DNA of 64,000 nucleotides from Streptomyces bauhiniae (GCF_004784475.1 NZ_SRRT01000002.1:744001-808000); one strand, 5' to 3'. Positions 53,133 through 61,644 are shown, numbered from the stretch's first letter. A program made the numbers and translations. The notes: a model not told the origin generated them from the letters alone.

Positions 53133-54431
53133 TCAGAGGGGGGAGGCGGGCAGGCGCAGGGCGATCAGGGCCACGTCGTCCTCGGCGTCCGGGGCGAGGC
53201 CGGTGAGCAGTTCCTCGCACATCACGTCCAGGTCCTGGTCGACCAGGGTGGCCGCGTGCTGGCGCAGCCGGATGAGGCCGTGGTCGAGGGACTCGCCCCG
53301 GCGTTCGACCAGGCCGTCGGTGTAGAGCAGCAGGGTGCTCGCGGGCGGCAGCGGGGTACTGGCGCCGGCCCGCTCCGCCTCGGGGGCCACACCGAGCACG
53401 ATGCCGCGCGCGGCGTCCAGGTACGTGGTGTCCCCGGCCGGGGTGACCAGCAGCGGTGGCAAGTGCCCGGCGGACGCCCAGTTCAGCCGGTACCGGCCGG
53501 CCCCGTCGTCCTTGAGCAGGGCGTAGACGCAGGTGGCGGTCTGGTGCGGGTAGAGAACGGCCATCGCCAGGTCCAGCCGGTGCAGGATGCGGCCGGGCGG
53601 CTCCTGGCGGTCGCAGGCGATGCCGCGCAGCATGTTGCGGATCTGGCTCATGGCCACCGCCGCCTGGAGGTCATGGCCGGTGACGTCGCCGATGATCAGT
53701 GAGATGTCGCCCTGGGGCAGTACGAAGCTGTCGTACCAGTCGCCGCCCACCTGCGCGGACGAGGCGGCGGGGACGTAGCGGGCGGCGATGCGCAGGCCGT
53801 CGATGACGGGCAGCCGGGGCAGCAGCGAGCGCTGCATGCGCTCGGCGATGGTCTGCACCTCGGCGTGCAGCCGGGCGTTGTCCACGGCGAGCGCCACCCG
53901 GTGCGCCAGCCCCTCCACCAGCGCCAGGTCCGCCTCCCCGAACGGGGTCCGGCCGGGCTCGCGGACCAGGGTCAGCGCGCCGAGCACCCGGCGCCGGGCG
54001 CGCAGCGGCGCGACGATGCCCGAGGCGCCCTCCAGCCGCCGGAACAGCTCGCTGTTCAGCGCGTGCAGCGGGTCGGGGATCTCCCGGTCCGGCGCGAACT
54101 GCTCGGCGGACAGCAGCAGCGCGCCCGCCCCGCGCAGCACCCGTGACCACGGGTCGTCGGAGTCCTCCCCCACGCCGGGCAGCACACCGGTCGTGCCGAC
54201 CATCGGGGCGCCGGGCTCCCGGCGGGTGACGCAGACGCGCTCCAGCCGGCCCGCCTCGTCCATCAGGTCGCCCACGCTCCAGTCGGCCAGCGCGGGCACG
54301 AGCACCCGGCACACCCGGCTGACCCCCTCCGCCGCGTCGAGCGTGCTCGCCAGTACGCCGGCGGTCTGGTCCAGCAGGGTGAGCCGGTCCAGTGCGTCCC
54401 GCAACGCGGGGTCCACGTCGAAGCCGTCCAT
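53133..54431 (-). CDS. GAF-SpoIIE (PP2C) serine phosphatase
   Basis: A 432-aa protein with an N-terminal GAF domain (about residues 15-190) and a SpoIIE phosphatase domain (about 205-430). Motifs are VGGDWYDSFVLPQGDISLII, GDVTGHD and AEDDVALIAL. It is the third SpoIIE-type phosphatase in the window and the only one with neither a HATPase domain nor a neighbour of that kind. ATG 54431 has a weak ribosome site, and GTG 54440 is an alternative. Confidence 0.88.
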   Translation of the reverse strand: MDGFDVDPALRDALDRLTLLDQTAGVLASTLDAAEGVSRVCRVLVPALADWSVGDLMDEAGRLERVCVTRREPGAPMVGTTGVLPGVGEDSDDPWSRVLRGAGALLLSAEQFAPDREIPDPLHALNSELFRRLEGASGIVAPLRARRRVLGALTLVREPGRTPFGEADLALVEGLAHRVALAVDNARLHAEVQTIAERMQRSLLPRLPVIDGLRIAARYVPAASSAQVGGDWYDSFVLPQGDISLIIGDVTGHDLQAAVAMSQIRNMLRGIACDRQEPPGRILHRLDLAMAVLYPHQTATCVYALLKDDGAGRYRLNWASAGHLPPLLVTPAGDTTYLDAARGIVLGVAPEAERAGASTPLPPASTLLLYTDGLVERRGESLDHGLIRLRQHAATLVDQDLDVMCEELLTGLAPDAEDDVALIALRLPASPL

Positions 54432-54547
54432 GCAGGGCACGTACCCGGCCCGCCCGGCCGGAACAACGGGCGGCGCCCGGCGAGAGCCGTTCGGCCCATG
54501 GGTACTCGGCGGGTGTCACGGCCCGGCCCAGGAGAGGAGTGGCCGTC

Positions 54548-54742
54548 ATGACCAGCCCCGACCCGGAGCGCCCCCGGGTACCGCCCAACGAGACCCCACC
54601 CGCCGAGGGCAGCACCTCGGCCGGCATCTCCCACGCCGAGCCGCGCCGGGCCTGGGGGCCGGTACCGCTCACCCTGATCATGCTGGTGGTGGCCCTGGTC
54701 GCGGTCGGCCTGCTGGCCATGGCGATAGCACTGATGATCTAG
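54548..54742 (+). CDS. DUF6480-like small membrane protein (64 aa)
   Basis: A disordered head (MTSPDPERPRVPPNETPPAE) leads into one C-terminal membrane helix (WGPVPLTLIMLVVALVAVGL) ending with the polypeptide. The PPNETPPAEGS and PRRAWGPVPL stretches match small proteins annotated DUF6480 in Streptomyces. The ATG follows GAGAGGAG. The role is unknown; a tail-anchored accessory subunit or membrane peptide is possible. Confidence 0.75.
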   Translation: MTSPDPERPRVPPNETPPAEGSTSAGISHAEPRRAWGPVPLTLIMLVVALVAVGLLAMAIALMI

Positions 54743-54797
54743 GACCCGCCGGAAATGATCTCGCCCGAGTCGATCAGGGCGCCTAAGGTGCGCCGAC

Positions 54798-55991
54798 ATG
54801 ACCACCGCACCGGACCCCGGTATCCGCCCCTTCCGCATCGACGTCCCGGAGAGCGAGCTGGCCGACCTGCGCCACCGCCTCGACCGCACCCGCTGGCCGG
54901 ACGAACTGCCGGGGGTGGGCTGGGACTACGGCGTGCCGCGCGACTATCTGCGCGAGCTGGCGGAGTACTGGCGGCACACGTACGACTGGCGGGCGGCGGA
55001 GGCCCGGCTGAACGAGTGGCCGCAGTTCAAGACGGTGATCGACGGCGCGGACCTCCACTTCGCGCACATCCGCTCCCCCGAGCCGGACGCCACCCCGCTG
55101 ATCGTCACGCACGGCTGGCCCGGCTCCTTCGCCGAGTTCGAGCGGATCGTGGGCCCGCTGACCGACCCCCGCGCACACGGCGGCGATCCGGCCGACGCCT
55201 TCCATCTGGTGCTGCCGAGCATCCCCGGCTTCGGTTTCTCCGGCCCGACCCGCGAGCCCAACTGGGAGCACCGCAGGACGGCGGCCGCCTTCGCGGAGCT
55301 GATGGACCGCCTGGGCTACGAGCGGTACGGCACCCAGGGCGGCGACTGGGGCGCGGCCGTCTCCCGCGAGCTGGGCCGCATCCGCCCCGAGCACGTCATC
55401 GGCGTCCATCTGAACCTGATCCCGGGCGCCGGTGCGACCGCCGAGCCGACCGGCGAGGAACTCGCCGCGCTGAGCCCGGCCGAACGCGCCCGCACCCTCG
55501 CCTCCTGGGAGCGGATGAAGGAGTGGAGCCGCGAGCAGCAGGGCTACGCCGACATCCAGTCCACCCGCCCGCAGACCCTCTCCTACGCCCTCACCGACTC
55601 CCCCGTGGGCCAACTGGCCTGGATCGCGGAGAAGTTCAAGGAGTGGACGGACTCGGCGGACCGCCCCGAGGACGCCGTCGACCGCGACCATCTGCTGACC
55701 GACGTGATGCTGTACTGGCTGACCGGTACGGCGGGTTCGTCCGCGCGCATCTACTACGAGCGTGCCCACACGGGCCGTTGGGGCCAACCGCCCGAGCCGT
55801 CCCGTACGCCGACCGCGTTCGCCGCGTTCCCGCGCGAGAACTTCATCGCGCTGCGGCACCTCGCGGAGCGGCACGACAACATCGTGCGCTGGACGGAGTT
55901 CGAGCGGGGCGGGCACTTCGCGGCGATGGAGCAGCCGGAGCTGCTGGTGGGTGATGTCCGGGCGTTCTTCCGGGAGTTGGACGGGCGCTGA
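54798..55991 (+). CDS. Epoxide hydrolase family protein
   Basis: A 397-aa alpha/beta hydrolase with the N-terminal epoxide-hydrolase cap ([20 protein letters not shown]). The oxyanion motif is [15 protein letters not shown], the nucleophile Asp is in [16 protein letters not shown], and the general-base His is in [14 protein letters not shown]. Such enzymes open epoxides to diols, and juvenile-hormone-hydrolase-like members are common in Streptomyces. The ribosome site is weak (AAGGTG). It ends at a 15-bp terminator. Confidence 0.92.
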   Translation: MTTAPDPGIRPFRIDVPESELADLRHRLDRTRWPDELPGVGWDYGVPRDYLRELAEYWRHTYDWRAAEARLNEWPQFKTVIDGADLHFAHIRSPEPDATPLIVTHGWPGSFAEFERIVGPLTDPRAHGGDPADAFHLVLPSIPGFGFSGPTREPNWEHRRTAAAFAELMDRLGYERYGTQGGDWGAAVSRELGRIRPEHVIGVHLNLIPGAGATAEPTGEELAALSPAERARTLASWERMKEWSREQQGYADIQSTRPQTLSYALTDSPVGQLAWIAEKFKEWTDSADRPEDAVDRDHLLTDVMLYWLTGTAGSSARIYYERAHTGRWGQPPEPSRTPTAFAAFPRENFIALRHLAERHDNIVRWTEFERGGHFAAMEQPELLVGDVRAFFRELDGR

Positions 55992-56000
55992 TCATGCTCG

Positions 56001-56038
56001 CCGGGCGCGGCCGCCGTGGCGGGGGCGGCCGCGCCCGG
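56001..56038. terminator. Bidirectional terminator before the gas-vesicle region
   Basis: CCGGGCGCGGCCGCC at 56001-56015 pairs perfectly with 56024-56038 around an 8-nt loop, between the convergent epoxide hydrolase and SRPBCC genes. Confidence 0.85.
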
Positions 56039-56053
56039 TGAGCGGTACGGGAG

Positions 56054-57064
56054 TCACCTCTCTTCCTCGTCCTCCTCGTCCTCTTCCTCTTCGTCCCCTT
56101 CGTCCCCTTCGTCCTCGTATTCGCCTTCTTCGTCGGGGGCTTCGTCGTCCTCTTCCTCGTCGTCGTACTCGTCCTCGTACTCCTCCTCGTCGCCCTCGCC
56201 TTCTTCGCCCTCTTCTCCTTCTTCCTGCTGCTCCTCCTCCACGACCTCCTCGTGGGTGCGGACGACCTCGCCGTCGCGGATCTCGCCGCGCCAGCCCTCC
56301 ACGTCCGGGTCGGCGAAGCTGACGTAGCGCTGGAAGTTCTTGAAGTCCAGGCGCAGTCGGCGGCCCTGGGCGCGCCAGATGTTGCCGGTCTTCTCGAAGA
56401 AGCCGGCCGGGGAGTACACGACGACGAGCACGATGCGGGTCAGGCTGGGGGCGATCTCGTGGAAGGTCACACAGCCGCTCGTGGTGCCCTTGGCGCCCTC
56501 GGAGGTCCAGACGATCCGGTCGTCCGGGATCTGGGTCTGCGTGGTCGCCTTGTAACTGCGCTTGGACGGGCCGACCTTCAGCTTCCAGTCGCTGGTGACC
56601 TCGTCGCCCTGGGAGACGCTCTGCACGCCCTTGGTGAAGCCGCTGAACTCGTCGTACTGGGTCCAGTGGTTGTAGGCGTCGCGAAGCGGTACGCCGATGT
56701 CCAGCACCTCGATGATGTTGGTCACCTTGGCCTGGCCGGACTTGCCCTTGCTCTTGCCGAACAAGCTCTTGGCCCCCTCGACCACCTTGTCCTTGACGTC
56801 CCCGGCCTTCTGGGACACGAGTGCCTTCAGCGGTGACTCGCCCTTGAGGATGCGGCTGCCGACGCCGGTGAGGAAGCCACCGCCGTTCTCGGCCGAGTCG
56901 AGGAGCTGCTGGGTGAGGTCGGTGAGCCGCTCGCCCGTCTTCTCCACCAGGTGTTCCGCCTGGGCGCCGAGGAAGTCGACGAGTTCCTCGCGCAGCGCTT
57001 CGAGGCCGGAGCCCGCCTGCTCCTTGGCGTCACCCTTGTCGGTGTCGGTCTTGGTGTCTGCCAT
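56054..57064 (-). CDS. SRPBCC-domain protein with highly acidic tail (gas-vesicle associated)
   Basis: A 336-aa protein. A helical N-terminal region (to about 115; EELVDFLGAQAEHLVEKTGE) is followed by an SRPBCC/polyketide-cyclase-like domain (about 115-255; VTNIIEVLDIGVPLRDAYNH, then WTQYDEFSGFTKGVQ). The last 80 residues are almost only Glu and Asp with some Tyr and Gly. SRPBCC folds bind hydrophobic ligands. The acidic tail could bind basic proteins, and the neighbour three bases upstream ends in a Lys-rich tail. Both diverge from gvpO, suggesting a role in vesicle assembly or surface properties (inference). Confidence 0.8.
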   Translation of the reverse strand: MADTKTDTDKGDAKEQAGSGLEALREELVDFLGAQAEHLVEKTGERLTDLTQQLLDSAENGGGFLTGVGSRILKGESPLKALVSQKAGDVKDKVVEGAKSLFGKSKGKSGQAKVTNIIEVLDIGVPLRDAYNHWTQYDEFSGFTKGVQSVSQGDEVTSDWKLKVGPSKRSYKATTQTQIPDDRIVWTSEGAKGTTSGCVTFHEIAPSLTRIVLVVVYSPAGFFEKTGNIWRAQGRRLRLDFKNFQRYVSFADPDVEGWRGEIRDGEVVRTHEEVVEEEQQEEGEEGEEGEGDEEEYEDEYDDEEEDDEAPDEEGEYEDEGDEGDEEEEDEEDEEER

Positions 57065-57067
57065 GGC

Positions 57068-57916
57068 CTACCTCCGGCGCCCGGTGCTCTTCTTGGCCGC
57101 CTGCTTCTTGGCCGGGGCCTTCTTCGCGGGAGCCTTCTTCACCGCCTGCTTCTTCGCGGGCGCGGACTTCTTGGCGGGGGCCTTCTTGGCGGCCTGCTTC
57201 TTGGCCGGCGGGGCGGACTTCTTCGCCGGGGCCTTCTTGGCGGGAGCCTTCTTCGCGGCCTGCTTCTTGGCGGGCGCGGACTTCTTGGCGGGCTCCTTCT
57301 TCGGAGCGGGCCTGCGGCGGGCCGGCTTCTCGGGCTCCGGCTCCTCCTCGTCCTCGGGCTCCTCCTCGGGTTCCTCCTCCTCTTCTTCTTCCTCCTCGAA
57401 GTCCTCCTCCTCGTCCTCGGGCCCCTCGTCACCCTCGGACTCCTCCGACTCCTCGGCCTCGAAGTCCTCTTCCTCCTCGGGCTCCTCGGCCTCGTCCTCG
57501 TACTCCTCGCCCTCTTCCTCGCCGTTCTCGCCGTTCTCTTCGTCCTCCTCGGGCTCTTCGGACTCCTCCGAGTCCTCGGCCTCCTCCGGCTTCTCCTCCT
57601 TCTGCTGGCCGATGCGCTGGGTGCGCTCGCGGAGGGACTCCGCGAGGTCGCCGAGGCGGCGGTCGGCGGCGGAGGTCAGCGCCTTGCGGCCCGCGTTCAG
57701 CAGTTCGCCGCGCACCTGCTCGTTGAGTTCCTTGACGCCCGGCACCTCGCCGAGCTTGCCCAGGCCCTCACCCAGGAGCGCCTGGGGGTTGAGGCCGGTA
57801 CGGCGACCGGCGAGGTAGGTCGCCAGCCCGAAGGCGAGGCGGCCCTTCTTCGTACGTCCGAGCACATAGCCGCCCGCGACTGCGGCGGCGAGAGCGACCT
57901 TGGTCGTGTCATCCAT
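57068..57916 (-). CDS. Acidic/histone-H1-like repeat protein beside the gvp genes
   Basis: A 282-aa protein in three blocks. Residues 1-100 are a folded-looking region (TTKVALAAAVAGGYVLGRTK, hydrophobic near the N-terminus; GLGKLGEVPGVKELNEQVRG). Residues about 105-205 are nearly all Glu/Asp. The last 75 residues are KKAPAKK-type Lys/Ala/Pro repeats ending RRR, like histone H1 tails. It may be a polyampholyte that bridges vesicle protein and acidic partners, or bind DNA. Related proteins in Streptomyces have been labelled DNA primase or histone-like without evidence. The ATG follows GAAGGGAA. It forms an operon with the SRPBCC gene. Confidence 0.75.
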   Translation of the reverse strand: MDDTTKVALAAAVAGGYVLGRTKKGRLAFGLATYLAGRRTGLNPQALLGEGLGKLGEVPGVKELNEQVRGELLNAGRKALTSAADRRLGDLAESLRERTQRIGQQKEEKPEEAEDSEESEEPEEDEENGENGEEEGEEYEDEAEEPEEEEDFEAEESEESEGDEGPEDEEEDFEEEEEEEEEPEEEPEDEEEPEPEKPARRRPAPKKEPAKKSAPAKKQAAKKAPAKKAPAKKSAPPAKKQAAKKAPAKKSAPAKKQAVKKAPAKKAPAKKQAAKKSTGRRR

Positions 57917-58093
57917 GAACCGGTTCCCTTCGGAAAGGGTCAGGAAAGAAACGGGGTTTCCGGCCGGCACCCCGACCCGGCCCGCTGTCGGTGAAGAAGG
58001 GATCGCACACACCGCGCCGCGCGACAGGGCCCTGCGGGGAGAGCCCGCGCACGCTGTCCCGGCGGCCCTCGGGAGCCGGCCGACGCTGCTGCG

Positions 58094-58129
58094 ACTTATA
58101 ACCCTATATGCTGAAATTGTATGTTCATG
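58094..58129 (+). promoter_or_regulatory. AT-rich promoter island ahead of gvpO
   Basis: An AT-rich block (ACTTATAACCCTATATGCTG, continuing to ATGTTCATGC) stands out in otherwise GC-rich DNA, 62-97 bp before the gvpO start. TTATAA and TATGTT are 18 bases apart and could serve as -35 and -10. It is the only likely promoter for the eight-gene gvp operon. Confidence 0.5.
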
Positions 58130-58156
58130 CGTGGAATCTGGCGCCCGCTCCGGTCT

Positions 58157-58189
58157 CACCGGAGAGACGGCTTCGACCACCGGAGAGAC
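58157..58189 (+). repeat. Tandem duplication containing the gvpO ribosome site
   Basis: CACCGGAGAGAC occurs at 58157-58168 and again at 58178-58189, with a 21-bp period. The second copy supplies the GGAGAG site for gvpO (ATG 58191). The first could act as a ribosome standby site or mark a past duplication. Confidence 0.7.
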
Positions 58190-58190
58190 C

Positions 58191-58541
58191 ATGGCCGCAA
58201 GCGAAGAGCCCGCCAAGCGGCGGACCGGCAGCAGTCGGGCCACCGGCCGGCGACCGGCCGGTGAGCCGCGCCACCGCCCGTCCAAGGGCCCTGCCTGGGC
58301 GATGCGGACCGCGGCCGAGCAGCTCACGGAGCTGATCGGCCGGGCCCCGGATTCCGTCTCGGCGCTGAAACCGACGAACGACGGTTGGGAGGCCGACGTA
58401 GAGGTGCTCGAACTGGAGCGAGTGCCCGACACGACCAGCGTGATGGCGACCTACCGCGTCTCCCTCGACAAGGAGGGCGACCTCGTGGCCTACGAGCGCA
58501 CGCGCCGCTACACCCGAGGGCAGATCGACCGGCGCGGCTGA
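58191..58541 (+). CDS. gvpO: Gas vesicle protein GvpO
   Basis: A 116-aa cytoplasmic protein. A basic, disordered head (KRRTGSSRATGRRPAGEPRH) is followed by the GvpO core: AAEQLTELIGRAPDSVSALK, VEVLELERVPDTTSVMATYR and a YERTRRYTRGQ end. GvpO is needed for vesicle formation in haloarchaea and is first in actinobacterial gvp operons. GGAGAG precedes the ATG. The gene is followed 24 bp later by gvpA. Confidence 0.92.
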   Translation: MAASEEPAKRRTGSSRATGRRPAGEPRHRPSKGPAWAMRTAAEQLTELIGRAPDSVSALKPTNDGWEADVEVLELERVPDTTSVMATYRVSLDKEGDLVAYERTRRYTRGQIDRRG

Positions 58542-58565
58542 GGCCCGCCGGTGAAGGGAGGCACC

Positions 58566-59030
58566 ATGACCGTGGTGCCGCAAGGCGGAGGCAATGTCAC
58601 CCGCGGCGGTGGCAGCGGCAGCCTCTACGACGTCTTGGAACTCATCCTGGACCGCGGCCTGGTGATCGACATCTTCGTCCGCGTGTCCCTGGTGGGCATC
58701 GAGATACTGAAGATCGACGCCCGAGTCGTCGTCGCCAGCGTGGACACGTATCTGCGCTTCGCTGAGGCGTGCAACCGGCTGGATCTGGAGGCCGGGCGCA
58801 AGGCTCCGGCCCAGCTCACCGACATCGTGGGCGACACCGTGGAGAGCGGCGCCAAGGGCAAGTCCAAGGGCGCGTTGAGCGGGGCCGCCGAGGCGGTCAC
58901 CGACTCGCTCAAGGCGGTCACCGGTGGTGACAGTGACGACGAGGACGAAGAAGAGGAGCGGGAGCCCGCGCGGAAGCGGCGGCCGGCCAAGCGCGCCTCC
59001 AAGCGGACCTCGACCCGTGAGAGGGAATGA
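58566..59030 (+). CDS. gvpA: Gas vesicle structural protein GvpA (extended)
   Basis: A 154-aa GvpA-family protein. The shell-forming core (about residues 19-70) reads [20 protein letters not shown], then [20 protein letters not shown], the hallmark amphipathic helix-strand-strand-helix. A long tail with acidic ([10 protein letters not shown]) then basic ([11 protein letters not shown]) blocks follows, which cyanobacterial GvpA (about 70 aa) lacks. The tail would project from the shell or change packing. The ATG follows GGGAGG. It is probably the main wall protein of the cluster, although GvpJ and GvpS share the fold. Confidence 0.92.
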   Translation: MTVVPQGGGNVTRGGGSGSLYDVLELILDRGLVIDIFVRVSLVGIEILKIDARVVVASVDTYLRFAEACNRLDLEAGRKAPAQLTDIVGDTVESGAKGKSKGALSGAAEAVTDSLKAVTGGDSDDEDEEEEREPARKRRPAKRASKRTSTRERE

Positions 59031-59033
59031 GCG

Positions 59034-59747
59034 ATGGGCGTCTACGTCTACTCCGTCACCGACAAACAGCACCCGCTGCGCCTCGACGGCCTGCGCGGCG
59101 TCGGCGAATCCCCCGGCCCGCTGCGGGCGGTGACCGCCGGGTCGCTGTGCGCGGTGGTCAGCGACGCGCCCGAGGACCTGCGCCCCAAGCGGCGGGACGT
59201 CGGCGCGCACCAGGAGGTGCAGGAGCGGCTCATGGCCGACGGCACCGTACTGCCCCTGCGGTTCGGCCTGGTGGCGGCGAGCGACGACGAGGTGCGGTCG
59301 GCGCTGGAGGAGCGGGCCGAGGAGTACACCGACCGCCTCCTGGAGCTGGCCGGCTGCACCGAGTACCACCTGAAGGTGGCGCAGGACGAGGACTCCCTGC
59401 TGCGCCAGATCCTCGCCGAGTCGGCCCCGGCCCGGCAGCTCAACGACGACATCCGGGGCGGTACGGCCGACCCGTCGGCGGCGATGCGGCTCGGTGAGCT
59501 GGTGGCCCAGGAGGTGCAGGCCCGTCAGGAGGCGCTGGCCGCCGGGGTGGTCGAGGCGCTGCGTCCCTTCGCGCGTGACGTGGACTCCTCGCAGCCGACC
59601 GGGTCGGACTTCCTCAGCGTGTCCTTCCTGGTGGCCGACGATCAGGAAGAGGCTTTCCTCACCACGGAGTTGAGCGTCGCCCATCAGCTCGGCGAGGGGC
59701 TCGACTTCCGGTTGAACGGCCCGCTCCCGCCGTACAGCTTCGTCTGA
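59034..59747 (+). CDS. gvpF: Gas vesicle protein GvpF
   Basis: A 237-aa GvpF/GvpL-family protein. GVYVYSVTDKQHPLRLDGLR opens it, the central VLPLRFGLVAASDDEVRSAL is the family signature, and it ends FRLNGPLPPYSFV. GvpF is an accessory protein thought to bind GvpA and aid shell assembly. It starts three bases after gvpA, so it is translated from the same message. Confidence 0.92.
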   Translation: MGVYVYSVTDKQHPLRLDGLRGVGESPGPLRAVTAGSLCAVVSDAPEDLRPKRRDVGAHQEVQERLMADGTVLPLRFGLVAASDDEVRSALEERAEEYTDRLLELAGCTEYHLKVAQDEDSLLRQILAESAPARQLNDDIRGGTADPSAAMRLGELVAQEVQARQEALAAGVVEALRPFARDVDSSQPTGSDFLSVSFLVADDQEEAFLTTELSVAHQLGEGLDFRLNGPLPPYSFV

Positions 59748-59762
59748 GAACCGAGGGGTTCC

Positions 59763-60011
59763 ATGGGCCTGTTCACCCAGATCCTCACCCTCCCGCTGGC
59801 GCCGGTGCGCGGCGTCGGCTGGGTGGTGGAGCGCGTCCTGGAGGCGGCCGAGGACGAGTACTACGACCCCGCTCCCATCCAGGCCGAACTCGCCGCGCTG
59901 GAGAAGCGATTGCTCGCCGGGGAGATCGACGAGGAGACGTTCGACCGGCGTGAGGACGAACTGCTCGACCGGCTGGAGGAGATACGCAACTTCCGCGGAC
60001 AGCAGTCCTGA
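59763..60011 (+). CDS. gvpG: Gas vesicle protein GvpG
   Basis: An 82-aa helical accessory protein: GLFTQILTLPLAPVRGVGWV, then LEKRLLAGEIDEETFDRRED and a coiled-coil-like end. Full length for the family. A 16-bp tandem repeat duplicates the region that carries its stop codon. GvpG is required for vesicle formation in other species. Confidence 0.92.
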   Translation: MGLFTQILTLPLAPVRGVGWVVERVLEAAEDEYYDPAPIQAELAALEKRLLAGEIDEETFDRREDELLDRLEEIRNFRGQQS

Positions 60012-60036
60012 TCCGGCACTGTCCTGATCCGGCACT
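60005..60036 (+). repeat. 16-bp perfect tandem repeat across the gvpG stop
   Basis: GTCCTGATCCGGCACT occurs twice head to tail, at 60005-60020 and 60021-60036. The first copy contains the gvpG stop (TGA 60009-60011). It lengthens the gvpG-gvpJ gap in an otherwise compact operon. Confidence 0.9.
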
Positions 60037-60057
60037 AGGGAACACGAGGCCACCATC

Positions 60058-60594
60058 GTGAGTGAACCACTGGGCAACCGGCTCGGTCCGACCCCCTCGC
60101 GGGCGGCGCAGCCCTACGGGCAGGGCTCGTCCGCCAACCTCGCCGACATCCTCGAACGCGTCCTGGACAAGGGCATCGTGATCGCGGGCGACATTCAGAT
60201 CAACCTGCTCGACATCGAACTGCTGACCATCAAACTCCGGCTGCTCGTCGCCTCCGTCGACAAGGCGAAGGAGATGGGCATCGACTGGTGGGAGCACGAC
60301 CCCTCACTCTCCTCGCGCGCTCGGGGCGACGAGCACTCGCTGGCCGAGGAGAACCGCCGCCTGCGGGCCGAACTCGCCGCGCTCAGAGAGCCGGAGGAGC
60401 TTCTCGAGGCCGAACCGGAGCTGCTCGACGAGGAGGAGGAAGACGAGGCGGAAGCCGAGCCCGAGGAGGAAGTGGAAGAGGCCGAGTGGGAGGAAGAGGA
60501 GCCCGAGGAAGAGGCCGAGGAGGAGGAACCGGAGCCCGAACCCGAGCCCGCCCCGCGCCCCGCCCGCCGCCGGAAGCGGAGCCGCGATGAGTGA
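60058..60594 (+). CDS. gvpJ: Gas vesicle protein GvpJ (GvpA family, acidic tail)
   Basis: A 178-aa GvpA/J-family protein. The core at about residues 25-80 reads NLADILERVLDKGIVIAGDI, then QINLLDIELLTIKLRLLVAS. A coiled-coil-like helix (HSLAEENRRLRAELAAL) and about 60 mostly Glu residues follow, before a basic end. GvpJ is a minor shell-tip component in other organisms. The GTG start at 60058 has ACGAGG upstream. It overlaps gvpL by eight bases. Confidence 0.88.
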   Translation: MSEPLGNRLGPTPSRAAQPYGQGSSANLADILERVLDKGIVIAGDIQINLLDIELLTIKLRLLVASVDKAKEMGIDWWEHDPSLSSRARGDEHSLAEENRRLRAELAALREPEELLEAEPELLDEEEEDEAEAEPEEEVEEAEWEEEEPEEEAEEEEPEPEPEPAPRPARRRKRSRDE

Positions 60595-61393
60595 CCTCAT
60601 GACGTACGTCTACGGCGTGACCCGCGCCGACGACGCCCTGGCGGAGCGGCTGACCGCGCTGGAGGGCGTGGTCGGCGCCCCTGTCCATCTGGTCCCCGAC
60701 GGCAACGGCCTGGCCCTGGTGGCGAGTTCGGTGCCGGCGGAGGACTTCCGGGAGGAGGTGCTGCGCCGTCGGCTGGAGGATTTGGACTGGCTGAGCGCGG
60801 TGGCCCGCGCCCACCACGGGGTAGTGGAGGCGGTCGCCGCGTACACCACCGTGCTGCCGCTGCGGCTGGCCACCGTGTATCTGGACGACACCCGGGCGCG
60901 CGAAGTGCTGGACCAGGGGCGCGAGTTGTTCACGGACCGGCTGGCGCGGCTGTCGGGGCACGTCGAGTGGGGCGTGAAGGTCTACGTGGACCCCTCGGCC
61001 GCGCCCACGCCCCCTCCCGCCCCCGCCGACGCGCAGTTGAGCCCCGGACGCTCGTACCTGCGCGGCCGCCGGCAGCAGCAGCGCCATCGGGACACCGCCC
61101 ACCAGGCGGCCCAGCGGGCGGCGGAGGGCATCGAGGCGGCGGGGCGCGCGTACGCCAGCGAGCGGGCCCGGCACCGGGTGCAGCAGGGGGCGCTCGCCGA
61201 GGCGGCGGGCGAGAACGTGGTCAACGACGCGTATCTGGTGCCGCTGGAGCAGGGCGAGGCGTTCCAGGCCGAAGTGCGGCGGGCGGCAGACGGGTTGGCG
61301 GGCGTACGGGTCGAGATCACCGGGCCGTGGGCGCCGTACTCGTTCGCCATGGGACCCGAGGAGACCGGCGAGGCGGCGGGGGCCGGGCCGTGA
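60587..61393 (+). CDS. gvpL: Gas vesicle protein GvpL
   Basis: A 268-aa protein homologous to GvpF: LMTYVYGVTRADDALAERLT, AVAAYTTVLPLRLATVYLDD and the VRVEITGPWAPYSFAM end. A middle insertion (about residues 135-190) is Pro/Arg/Gln-rich. It is an accessory factor interacting with several Gvp proteins. Its start overlaps the gvpJ stop, and its stop overlaps the gvpS GTG (GTGA). Confidence 0.92.
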   Translation: MSDLMTYVYGVTRADDALAERLTALEGVVGAPVHLVPDGNGLALVASSVPAEDFREEVLRRRLEDLDWLSAVARAHHGVVEAVAAYTTVLPLRLATVYLDDTRAREVLDQGRELFTDRLARLSGHVEWGVKVYVDPSAAPTPPPAPADAQLSPGRSYLRGRRQQQRHRDTAHQAAQRAAEGIEAAGRAYASERARHRVQQGALAEAAGENVVNDAYLVPLEQGEAFQAEVRRAADGLAGVRVEITGPWAPYSFAMGPEETGEAAGAGP

Positions 61394-61644
61394 CCACGCC
61401 CGAACGCCGGGCCGCGACCGAGCCGTTGGCGCAGCGGCAGGTCGCGCTCATCGACCTGCTGGACCGCCTGCTGAGCGGCGGGGTGGTCCTCACCGGCGAC
61501 GTGGTGCTCTCCATCGCCGGCATCGACCTAGTACGGGTCTCGCTGCGGGCGCTGATCGTGTCCATCAGCTCGGAGGTGCCGTCACCGTTCGCGGAGCCGA
61601 GGCGGATCGAGGGGCGGGGCGAGGAGCAGGGCGATGACGGCTGA
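61390..61644 (+). CDS. gvpS: Gas vesicle protein GvpS (GvpA family)
   Basis: An 84-aa small GvpA-fold protein: RQVALIDLLDRLLSGGVVLT, then GDVVLSIAGIDLVRVSLRAL. The short acidic end lacks the long tails of GvpA and GvpJ here. The GTG start overlaps the gvpL stop, and the end overlaps gvpK by 11 bases. GvpS is typical of actinobacterial gvp clusters, and its exact role is unknown. Confidence 0.88.
   Translation: MTTPERRAATEPLAQRQVALIDLLDRLLSGGVVLTGDVVLSIAGIDLVRVSLRALIVSISSEVPSPFAEPRRIEGRGEEQGDDG

Noticed and set aside
57139..57432. Arg-rich ORF within the acidic/H1-like gene
   Set aside because: An alternative frame of the Lys/Ala/Pro and Glu repeats; composition is forced by the real frame.
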